Shown piece by piece: positions 43,866 through 50,589 of a stretch of DNA of 50,589 nt. Positions within the stretch are counted from its first letter, which is position 1, and every line of letters begins with the position of its first letter. The stretch is from contig QEXX01000118.1 in NCBI GenBank assembly GCA_003130835.1, positions 1 through 50,589 on the forward strand. Direction: 5' to 3'. The stretch is from Anaerolineae bacterium (GTDB taxonomy: Bacteria > Chloroflexota > Anaerolineae > Anaerolineales > UBA4823). Position numbers and translations under genes: made by a program. The notes beneath the pieces are model-generated. The model was given only the letters and a program-made list of their open reading frames with translations, made no database searches and was not told the origin of the DNA.

Positions 43866-44654
43866 ATGAGTGGTTACCTATCCGAAGAGCGCCATCAGAT
43901 TATTCTTGAAACGCTCGAGGCGCGCGGCTCGGTCACGGTTAATGAGATGGTTGAGCGCTTTGGTGTATCCGAAATGACCATCCGGCGTGATCTGGATGCG
44001 CTGGAACGGAGAGGTCTGTTGCGGCGGGTGCACGGCGGGGCGGTCCTCGATCGCGGGCGCAGTTATGAACCACCTTTTGTTGCCCGCTCGGTTGAGAACC
44101 TGGCTGCCAAACAGCAGATTGCCAGAGCGGCTGTGGCGCTCATCGAAAACGGCGACAGTATCATTTTGGATGTGGGCACCACCACCTTAGAAATTGCCCG
44201 TCAGTTGGTGGATAAACAAAACCTAACGGTGATCACCCCCTGTTTACAAATTGCTACGCTGTTAGCTGAAAATCCCAACATTCGCTTAATTCTCACGGGC
44301 GGAATCGTGCGCCCCACAGAACTCTCGATGGTGGGGCATCTTGCGGAACGCGCTCTGCGCGATTTCTACGTCGACAAACTATTTTTAGGCGCAGCAGGGG
44401 TAGATTTAGAAGCCGGTTTGACCGAATACAATCTTGAAGACACTCTAGTCAAGCAGGTGATGATCAAAAATGCCAAACGGGTGATCTTGGTCGCCGATTC
44501 GAGCAAGTTTGGGCGGATCGCCTTTACCGCCATTGCACCTATCAATGTAATCAACACACTGATCACAGACCATTCTCTTGACCCAGATTGGGTCAAGAGG
44601 CTTGAGAAGTTGGATATTGAAGTGATCCTTTGTGGAGCAACCCCCAATGAGTAA
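43866..44654 (+). CDS. DeoR family transcriptional regulator
   Basis: A 262-residue sugar-responsive repressor. The N-terminal helix-turn-helix has VNEMVERFGVSEMTIRRDLD and the family signature LRRVHGGAV; the effector domain, with GDSIILDVGTTTLEIARQL, resembles ribose-5-phosphate isomerase and binds phosphorylated sugars. It heads the operon with an FGGY kinase (8-base overlap), so the kinase product is a plausible inducer. The Shine-Dalgarno is weak (AAAAG). It probably controls both its own operon and the divergent BtpA-family gene. Confidence 0.93.
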   Translation: MSGYLSEERHQIILETLEARGSVTVNEMVERFGVSEMTIRRDLDALERRGLLRRVHGGAVLDRGRSYEPPFVARSVENLAAKQQIARAAVALIENGDSIILDVGTTTLEIARQLVDKQNLTVITPCLQIATLLAENPNIRLILTGGIVRPTELSMVGHLAERALRDFYVDKLFLGAAGVDLEAGLTEYNLEDTLVKQVMIKNAKRVILVADSSKFGRIAFTAIAPINVINTLITDHSLDPDWVKRLEKLDIEVILCGATPNE

Positions 44655-46167
44655 GCAATTTCTTCTCGGCATCGACATCGGCACGACAGCCACAAAAATT
44701 CTCTTGATTGACCTAGAAGGCAAGTTACAAGGGGAGGTCTCTCTCCCGGCAACATTATTGAGCCCCCAACCCAATTATGCCGAAGAAGATGCCTTGGAGT
44801 GGTGGCAGAATGTCTGCCGGGGGGTGCCGCTTTGTCTTGAACAAGCCAAACTGAGCGCGGAAGCTGTTCTGGCAGTGGGGGTTTCTGGGATGGTGCCGAC
44901 CATCATCCTGGTTGGAACCGATGGCTTGCCCTTGCGCAATTCCATCCAGCAGAACGATGCCCGCTCTCACGTCGAGATCGATTTCTTCAAGTCCCAAGTG
45001 AACGAGCAAGACGTCTTCCGTAAGACAGGTTCAGCCATCACCCAACAGAGTATTGGACCGAAGTTGCTCTGGTTGGCGAAGAATGAACCCGAACGGTTTG
45101 CCAAAACCTGGCAGGTGATGGGATCGTATGACTATATCAACTTTCGCCTAACCGGTCAGCCAACCCTCGAGCAAAATTGGGCGCTAGAAAGCGGTTTGTT
45201 CGATCTCTATCGCCGCGATTGGGATGACGAATTACTATCGCTTAGCCGTATCCGCCGCAACCAATTGCCGGCGGTTCACTCACCGAGTGAGGTGATTGGA
45301 AAGGTCAGCCCCGATGCAGCGCGCCAAACCGGCTTGTTAGAAGGCACACCCGTTGTTGCTGGCAGCGCCGACCACGTCGCTTCGGCTTTCTCCGTAGGAT
45401 TGAAGGACAACGGCGATTTGTTGGTCAAACTAGGTGGAGCAGGAGATATTTTGTACTCGATCGATCGCCTTGAGATCGATGAGAGGCTCTTCTTGGATTA
45501 CCATGTCATCCCCGGTCTGTACCTGATCAATGGTTGTATGGCTTCCAGCGGTTCCATCATTAAGTGGTTCCGCAATCAATTTGCACCCGAGCTGGATTAT
45601 GCTGATCTGGATCGAGAGGCGGAGAGCATTCGCGCCGGTTCGGACGGTTTGATCTTGTTGCCCTACTTCATCGGAGAAAAAACACCCATTTTTGATCCTC
45701 TAGCGCGGGGCATGTTCTTCGGTTTGACTTTGCAACACACCCGTGCCCATCTTTACCATGCTATCTTGGAAGGCATTTCCTTTGGGTTCTTGCATCATAT
45801 TGAGGTCATGTTAGAGCGTGGCTGGCAGATCCAGCGCGTTCGTGTTGCCAACGGTGGGGCAAAAAGCCAATTATGGCGTCAAGTGACCGCTGATGTCATC
45901 GGCTTTTCTCTGGAAGAAGTGGCTCATCATCCTGGCTCTTCGCTTGGGGCTGCTTTTGTCGCTGGTATGGGTGTTGGGGCATTTACCAATTGGGCAGAGA
46001 TCGAAAAATATATTACGATCAGTCACGTGACTCAACCGAACTTGAAAAACCACGAACAATATCTGAAAATCTTTCGCTTGTATCGCCAGCTTTATGAGGA
46101 GAACAAAAGTCACTTCCGCACCTTAGCCAAGCTGGAAGGAATTTCTGAAGCATCATCGGTGGAATAG
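44647..46167 (+). CDS. FGGY family carbohydrate kinase (xylulokinase-like)
   Basis: A 506-residue sugar kinase with the FGGY fold. The N-terminal phosphate loop is LLGIDIGTTATKILLIDLEG, the substrate region includes NDARSHVEIDF, and the second ATP loop is RVRVANGGAKSQLWRQVTAD. The exact sugar cannot be told; xylulose, erythritol, apulose-type ketoses and others share the family. The ATG lies within the DeoR stop region (ATGAGTAA), with GGAG upstream. A permease follows 5 bases later. Confidence 0.92.
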   Translation: MSKQFLLGIDIGTTATKILLIDLEGKLQGEVSLPATLLSPQPNYAEEDALEWWQNVCRGVPLCLEQAKLSAEAVLAVGVSGMVPTIILVGTDGLPLRNSIQQNDARSHVEIDFFKSQVNEQDVFRKTGSAITQQSIGPKLLWLAKNEPERFAKTWQVMGSYDYINFRLTGQPTLEQNWALESGLFDLYRRDWDDELLSLSRIRRNQLPAVHSPSEVIGKVSPDAARQTGLLEGTPVVAGSADHVASAFSVGLKDNGDLLVKLGGAGDILYSIDRLEIDERLFLDYHVIPGLYLINGCMASSGSIIKWFRNQFAPELDYADLDREAESIRAGSDGLILLPYFIGEKTPIFDPLARGMFFGLTLQHTRAHLYHAILEGISFGFLHHIEVMLERGWQIQRVRVANGGAKSQLWRQVTADVIGFSLEEVAHHPGSSLGAAFVAGMGVGAFTNWAEIEKYITISHVTQPNLKNHEQYLKIFRLYRQLYEENKSHFRTLAKLEGISEASSVE

Positions 46168-46172
46168 TAGAA

Positions 46173-47006
46173 ATGAAATTGGTCATTTGGTTGCGCAGAA
46201 ATCTTGGATTATTGATTACCCATCTGATCTTGAGCGGCGCTTCCTTAGTGATCTTGCTGCCGATCCTGTGGGTCATGCGTACCTCTTTTGCGAATCGCTT
46301 GATCGCCTATAAAATTCCACCAGTATGGTTCTTTACTCCAACCTTAGAGAACTACCGCATTATCTTTGAAAAATATCCCTTCCAAAAGTATTTTTATAAC
46401 AGTATCTTGGTCTCTGCTGCGGCCAGTCTGGTCGCCTTAGCACTTGGCGCTTTGGCGGCTTATTCAATTGCCCGTTTCAAGACCGGCGATCCGATCCTGC
46501 GCCTGAGCATGTTAAGCACCCAAATGCTGCCGCCCATTACCTTAGTAATTCCGATCTTTTTATTGGCGCGCATTTTCCACCTATGGGACTCGCGGTTGGG
46601 GCTTGTATTGGCTTATTTATCCTTCAACCTGCCTTATACGGTTTGGATCTTAATCGGATTCTTCCAGGGCATACCGGTAGACCTTGAAGAAGCTGCCATG
46701 ATCGATGGCTGTTCGCGCGTGCAAGCTTTTTGGCGGGTGACCATTCCCGTCTCTCTGCCCGGTTTATTGGCTGCGGGGGTGTTTAATTTCATTCTGAATT
46801 GGAATGAGTTTCTCTTCGCTCTCATCCTCACCGGGCGTGAGACACGCACCTTACCGGTCGCCATTGCCAGCTTATGGACGCAGCAAGGTGTGCAAATTGG
46901 GGCAGTCTCAGCCGCTACCTTTTTGGTGATTTTGCCAGTCATTATCCTAACCTGGGTAATTCAAAAATCGCTTGTACGCAACCTAACGTTTGGGTCGATC
47001 AAATGA
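46173..47006 (+). CDS. Carbohydrate ABC permease (MalG-type)
   Basis: A 277-residue permease with about six membrane helices. The EAA loop EEAAMIDGCSRVQAFWRVTI docks to the ATPase. FNFILNWNEFLFALILTG is typical of the MalG/UgpE subfamily. It pairs with the MalF-type permease at 48572 and the binding lipoprotein between them. No ATPase gene is in view; a shared MsmK/UgpC-type subunit elsewhere or downstream would be needed. Confidence 0.93.
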   Translation: MKLVIWLRRNLGLLITHLILSGASLVILLPILWVMRTSFANRLIAYKIPPVWFFTPTLENYRIIFEKYPFQKYFYNSILVSAAASLVALALGALAAYSIARFKTGDPILRLSMLSTQMLPPITLVIPIFLLARIFHLWDSRLGLVLAYLSFNLPYTVWILIGFFQGIPVDLEEAAMIDGCSRVQAFWRVTIPVSLPGLLAAGVFNFILNWNEFLFALILTGRETRTLPVAIASLWTQQGVQIGAVSAATFLVILPVIILTWVIQKSLVRNLTFGSIK

Positions 47007-47116
47007 ATTGAAAGGAGATGAGTTGACTGAAACGATTGAATTCGAGATTTTACTCCAGAAAGCACCCCATTCAAAATCCATTCTGATAGCCTGAATTTAG
47101 AAAGGAGAGAAGAAAA

Positions 47117-48511
47117 ATGAGTCCAAAAGCGATTCGCTTGGTATTTAGTTTGGGAGTGATCTTTGCCCTTTTGCTTGGGGCTTGCGCACCTCAAGCAACC
47201 GAAGCTCCCTCCGCGCCGCAACCAGCGGTGAGCGAGGCTGCCTCAGCACCGGAAACCAGCGCGCCGGCTGAAGCCCCTGCAACAAAGCCCTTTGAGGGAG
47301 TCACAATCAACATCATGATGGAAGGTGTGCCCGACACTGAGTTTGTCCAAGCCGTTTTGCCCAAATTCCAGGAAGCCACCGGCATGACGGTCAATATCGA
47401 GGTATTGAACTACGCCCTCATGCACGAAAAACTCGTCCCCCAACTCACGGCCCCTGAAGGAGCCGGTTCGTATGATGTCATTGTGGTGGATAACTATTGG
47501 GTGGGCGAATTTGTTAACGCTGGTTGGTTGATGGAATTAGATGACATGGTAGCCAAGAGCCAGACCATCAAGCTAGAGGATTATTTGCCTTCGATGGTTG
47601 AGATGGTCGGCAAATTGCATGGGAAAACCTACATGATTCCCTTCTACAACTATGCCATGGCGTTGATTTATCGCGATGATTTGCTCAATGATCCTGCCCT
47701 GCAAGACGAGTACAAACAGAAATACGGCAAAGACTTGGCACTGCCGAACAGTCCGGAAGAGTATGTTGAACTGGCGAAGTTCATGACCCGCGATACCAAT
47801 GGTGATGGTCAGATTGATCTGTACGGCTCGGCGATGATGGGATTGCGGCCTGATCCCACCACCATGGAATTCTTGAACTATCTGTATAGCTCCGGTGGAC
47901 GCATCTACGATGAGAATTGGAATGTCACCATCAACAATGAAGCTGGAGTCAAAGCTTTGACCCTGTATGTAGATGCGATGAAGAATGCTGCCCCTCCAGG
48001 TGCACCCGCCTATGGTTTTGATGAAGCCTTCTCGACGATGGCGCAAGGGCAAGCCTTTAGCTACATCACCTTCAACTGGATGCTGCCCCAATTGAACGAT
48101 CCGGAGAAGTCGCAGGTAGTGGATAAATGCAAAGTTGTGCGAGTACCGGGTGGTAAAGGCTTGCTTGGCGGTTGGGGTTGGGCGATTCCGGTTTCTTCCC
48201 CCAACCCAGAAGCGGCTTGGGCGTTTATCGAGTGGGTTGAGTCGTTCGAGATCGCCAAAGAACGTGCCCTGCTTGGCGGCGCGCCTGCTCGGGCAGATGT
48301 CTTTGAAGACCCTGATGTGCTGGCAAAGTATCCACACTATAGCGAAGTGGAGCAGATCGTCGGCGAAGCCATCCCCTTCCCGATTATGAGCCGCAGCCCG
48401 CAGGTTGTGGAAGAGCTGGGGCGGGCAATTTCTGAAGCTGTTGCCGGTTCAAAATCGGTAGTGGATGCGCTCAACGAAGTCGCACAAGTCCTCAAAGGAT
48501 TGGTTGATTAA
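47117..48511 (+). CDS. Carbohydrate ABC transporter binding lipoprotein
   Basis: A 464-residue family-1 extracellular sugar-binding protein. The lipobox is LLLGAC at residues 18-23, followed by an A/P/E/S-rich linker. The fold signature includes ITFNWMLPQLNDPEKS and AIPVSSPNPEAAWAFIEWVE. The ligand is unknown. A strong AAAGGAG lies upstream. It sits between the two permeases, an unusual order, and is followed by an 11-bp stem-loop that may raise its mRNA over that of the downstream permease. Confidence 0.94.
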   Translation: MSPKAIRLVFSLGVIFALLLGACAPQATEAPSAPQPAVSEAASAPETSAPAEAPATKPFEGVTINIMMEGVPDTEFVQAVLPKFQEATGMTVNIEVLNYALMHEKLVPQLTAPEGAGSYDVIVVDNYWVGEFVNAGWLMELDDMVAKSQTIKLEDYLPSMVEMVGKLHGKTYMIPFYNYAMALIYRDDLLNDPALQDEYKQKYGKDLALPNSPEEYVELAKFMTRDTNGDGQIDLYGSAMMGLRPDPTTMEFLNYLYSSGGRIYDENWNVTINNEAGVKALTLYVDAMKNAAPPGAPAYGFDEAFSTMAQGQAFSYITFNWMLPQLNDPEKSQVVDKCKVVRVPGGKGLLGGWGWAIPVSSPNPEAAWAFIEWVESFEIAKERALLGGAPARADVFEDPDVLAKYPHYSEVEQIVGEAIPFPIMSRSPQVVEELGRAISEAVAGSKSVVDALNEVAQVLKGLVD

Positions 48512-48524
48512 GAATAGAGATTCC

Positions 48525-48558
48525 GGAGAGGCGCTATTGCCCTGTAAAGCGCCTCTCC
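48525..48558 (+). terminator. Intercistronic stem-loop after the binding-protein gene
   Basis: GGAGAGGCGCT pairs perfectly with AGCGCCTCTCC (11 bp, 12-base loop) in the 60-base gap before the second permease gene. It lacks a U tract; a partial terminator or 3'-end stabiliser is likely. Confidence 0.6.
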
Positions 48559-48571
48559 CTTCTGATACAAA

Positions 48572-49492
48572 ATGACGGAATTGGTGAAATCTTCCTCAAA
48601 AAAATCCCCTGCTCAACCGATCTTGCGCTCTGATCGGGGATTGCGGATTCAATTAGTGCTACCAGCCATAATTGGGATTTGGTTGGTGGTGGGCTTCCCT
48701 TTGCTATATGCTTTTTATGTCAGCTTACATGATTATGTGCTCAGTCAAGGGGGGATTAAGGGCATCAATCTCGGCAATTACACGCAAATTTTTCGTGACC
48801 AATTATTAGTTGGGGCAACGCGCAATACGATTATCCTAACCATCAGCGTTGTGGTTTTAGAGTTTTTGATCGGTTTTGGCTTGGCATTATTGTTGAACAA
48901 TAAGCGGCTTAAGGGCAGGGATTTTTATCTGTTGATCTTGTTGATACCCATGCTCATGCCGCCCATTACTGTGGGGACGATCTGGCGGTTGTTGTTACAT
49001 CCTGAATTAGGGATTATTAATTATTTTCTGGGCTTGATCGGGTTGCCCCAACCGGCTTGGCTGGGCGATCCGCGCTTAGCCATGGTCACCATCATTATCG
49101 TTGATATTTGGCATGAGACCTCCTTTATCTTATTGATCTTGCTGGCTGGCTTGACCTCCTTACCGGATGAGTTGTACGAAGCTGCCATGATTGATGGTGC
49201 CAATTCTTCTCAGCAATTCCGTTTCATCACCGTGCCGTTGATGATGCCAACTATCTTGGTAGCCGTCTTAATCCGCATGATTGCAGCCCTCAAGACGTAT
49301 GACTTGGTCTATATCCTCACGCGGGGCGGACCAGGCATCGCCACAGAAACGATCAGTTATTACATCTATCGGGTGGCGTTTGTTTTCCTCGATATGGGCA
49401 AAAGCGCAGCCATGTCTTTCTTGCTCTTGGTCGTGATTATCCTGCTGACATTGATCTTAATGCGCATTATGCGCACTGCGGAGAATATCTGA
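48572..49492 (+). CDS. Carbohydrate ABC permease (MalF-type)
   Basis: A 306-residue permease with six predicted membrane helices. The EAA loop is YEAAMIDGANSSQQFRFITV and the C-terminal TRGGPGIATETISYYIYRVA is a hallmark of the MalF/UgpA subfamily. It forms the translocation channel with the MalG-type subunit. The stop is followed by a 75-base gap to the SDR gene. Confidence 0.93.
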   Translation: MTELVKSSSKKSPAQPILRSDRGLRIQLVLPAIIGIWLVVGFPLLYAFYVSLHDYVLSQGGIKGINLGNYTQIFRDQLLVGATRNTIILTISVVVLEFLIGFGLALLLNNKRLKGRDFYLLILLIPMLMPPITVGTIWRLLLHPELGIINYFLGLIGLPQPAWLGDPRLAMVTIIIVDIWHETSFILLILLAGLTSLPDELYEAAMIDGANSSQQFRFITVPLMMPTILVAVLIRMIAALKTYDLVYILTRGGPGIATETISYYIYRVAFVFLDMGKSAAMSFLLLVVIILLTLILMRIMRTAENI

Positions 49493-49567
49493 GTGTCATA
49501 GAGATATGTTTGAAACCCAGAAAGACCTTTTTAAGCTGTCAAATCCTATTCGATTGTGAGGTTTGGG

Positions 49568-50374
49568 ATGAGTAAAGAATTACAACTAAAAGTCAGCGCC
49601 ATCACCGGCGCCGGGTCTGGGATCGGCAAAGCGATTGCCAAAGCGTTTGCCCAAGTTGGCAGTCGGGTGGCCGTCACCGATGTAAACTGGGAATGGGCAA
49701 ATAGCGTTGCCAATGAGATCAAAGAGGCTGGTGGGGAGGCGATTGCTCTCAAGTTGGATGTCACCCGCCAAGATGAATGTCAGGCGGTGGTGGACTTGAT
49801 CGTGGAGCGTTGGGGGCATATTGATCTTTGGGTCAATAACGCTGGGGTCAGCACCATGAACCGCTTTGTTGACCTGACCGAACGAGATTGGGATTTCAAT
49901 ATGGATATCAATGCCAAAGGCACCTTTTTGTGTTCGCAGGTGGTTGTGCGCCAGATGCTCAAACAAACCCCCGATGCTGCCAATGGGTTGCGGGGGAAAA
50001 TTATCAATATCGCCAGCATGGCGGGCAAACGCGGCAACGCTCCTTTCTTGGCGCATTATGTGGCTTCGAAGTTTGCGGTGGTCGGTTTGACCCAAGCGAT
50101 GGCGGGGGAGTTAGCCAAGCAGGGAATCACGGTGAATGCCATTTGTCCGGGCTACGTGGCGACCAGCATGCAAGAGCGTGAGGTGGAGTGGGAAGCCAAG
50201 CTGCGCGGGGTTAAGCCCCAGGAGGTTCGCCAGCTCTATATCGATGACACCCCGCTTGGGCGTCTGGAGACCGCAGAAGACGTGGCGAAAGTGGCTTTGT
50301 TCTTAGCCTCACCTCTGGCGGATTTCATTACCGGTGAGAGCATTAACGTCAACGGCGGGTCGTTTATGGAGTAA
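49568..50374 (+). CDS. Short-chain dehydrogenase/reductase
   Basis: A 268-residue classical SDR oxidoreductase. The Rossmann glycine motif is TGAGSGIGKAI, the NNAG motif lies in LWVNNAGVST, and the catalytic set is the Ser of NIASMAGK with YVASK. Asp in VTDVNWEW after the second strand suggests NAD rather than NADP. In this locus it probably oxidises a polyol or sugar. The ATG at 49568 follows GAGG; a GTG 12 bases upstream is less likely. Confidence 0.93.
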   Translation: MSKELQLKVSAITGAGSGIGKAIAKAFAQVGSRVAVTDVNWEWANSVANEIKEAGGEAIALKLDVTRQDECQAVVDLIVERWGHIDLWVNNAGVSTMNRFVDLTERDWDFNMDINAKGTFLCSQVVVRQMLKQTPDAANGLRGKIINIASMAGKRGNAPFLAHYVASKFAVVGLTQAMAGELAKQGITVNAICPGYVATSMQEREVEWEAKLRGVKPQEVRQLYIDDTPLGRLETAEDVAKVALFLASPLADFITGESINVNGGSFME

Positions 50375-50481
50375 AATATCCTCCGTTGGCTGGCTGAGCG
50401 CTATCTCTAAGTGGGTGGAGGGGGATTCCATTTTGTCTAAGATAACGAAGCCGGCGACAATATTTTTTCTAGGATCACAAA

Positions 50482-50589
50482 ATGGAACGCGAACTCAACG
50501 CTGCTATCGAAGCTGCCCTTCAAGCGGGGGAGTTCCTCCGCCAGAATTACGGCAAAGCCAATACCCTGCGCTATAAAAGCGCGATCGAA
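50482..50589 (+). CDS. Inositol monophosphatase family protein, N-terminal fragment
   Basis: The first 36 residues of a gene cut by the right edge: MERELNAAIEAALQAGEFLR then QNYGKANTLRYKSAIE. The pattern of a helix with A-x-x-AG-x-x-L followed by a short strand and K-x-x-x-E matches the N-terminus of inositol monophosphatase-like phosphatases. Catalytic metal sites lie outside the window. AGGA is upstream. A sugar-phosphate phosphatase fits the catabolic locus. Confidence 0.6.
   Translation, partial: MERELNAAIEAALQAGEFLRQNYGKANTLRYKSAIE

Noticed and set aside
47573-48337. 254-codon frame antisense to the sugar-binding lipoprotein
   Set aside because: Long antisense frames arise from codon bias; the plus-strand protein has lipobox and family motifs.

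Overview
The window reads as a chromosomal segment of a Chloroflexota bacterium, most likely class Anaerolineae. This is an inference from gene content: secreted proteins ending in an LFLPL-type tail, P/T-rich linkers after single membrane anchors, a DHA kinase tied to a soluble phosphotransfer chain, and a CcrM-like methylase. I could not run a database search. Base composition is mid-range, genes are dense on both strands, and I see no rRNA, tRNA, CRISPR array, integrase or transposase.

Left part (1-18.2 kb). A partial esterase, a DUF302 protein, uvrB with a small ORF just upstream, and a 1207-residue membrane c-di-GMP phosphodiesterase (LytS-like sensor, PAS, four GAFs, HD-GYP) lie on the minus strand. 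Rubrerythrin and an orphan CcrM-type adenine methylase are on the plus strand. Two paralogous membrane-anchored TPR proteins follow, then an unrecognised 297-residue protein, holB, a histidine phosphatase and a tungstate-type ABC operon (regulator-tupA-tupB-tupC). That operon's regulator fuses an HTH domain to a periplasmic-binding-like domain, and a palindrome covers its promoter start.

Middle part (18.4-36.7 kb). A ROK sugar kinase and a MacA-MacB export operon are followed by cutA-patB, and by tenA behind a complete TPP riboswitch with a terminator expression platform. Two large secreted repeat proteins come next. One has 14 repeats of about 47 residues and the other 28 repeats of about 46 residues; both counts are multiples of seven and suggest beta-propellers. 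A Fur-family gene heads a nickel/cobalt ECF transporter operon (cbiMN-cbiQ-cbiO), with a perfect TTGCAA-N4-TTGCAA palindrome at its promoter. hpt and trxA form a pair.

Right part (36.8-50.6 kb). dhaK, dhaL and a dhaM-HPr-Enzyme I fusion would form a self-contained PEP-driven dihydroxyacetone kinase. A secreted GH44-type glycosidase gene sits between dhaK and dhaL. Next comes a BtpA-family gene divergent from a DeoR regulator that heads an operon of FGGY kinase, ABC permease, binding lipoprotein, second permease, SDR dehydrogenase and the start of an inositol-monophosphatase-like gene. This looks like a sugar or polyol catabolic locus of unassigned substrate.

The best candidates for something undescribed are the pair of giant repeat proteins with their shared leader element and shared C-terminal tail (25.8-32.3 kb), and the carbohydrate locus with its GH44 insertion (36.8-50.6 kb).
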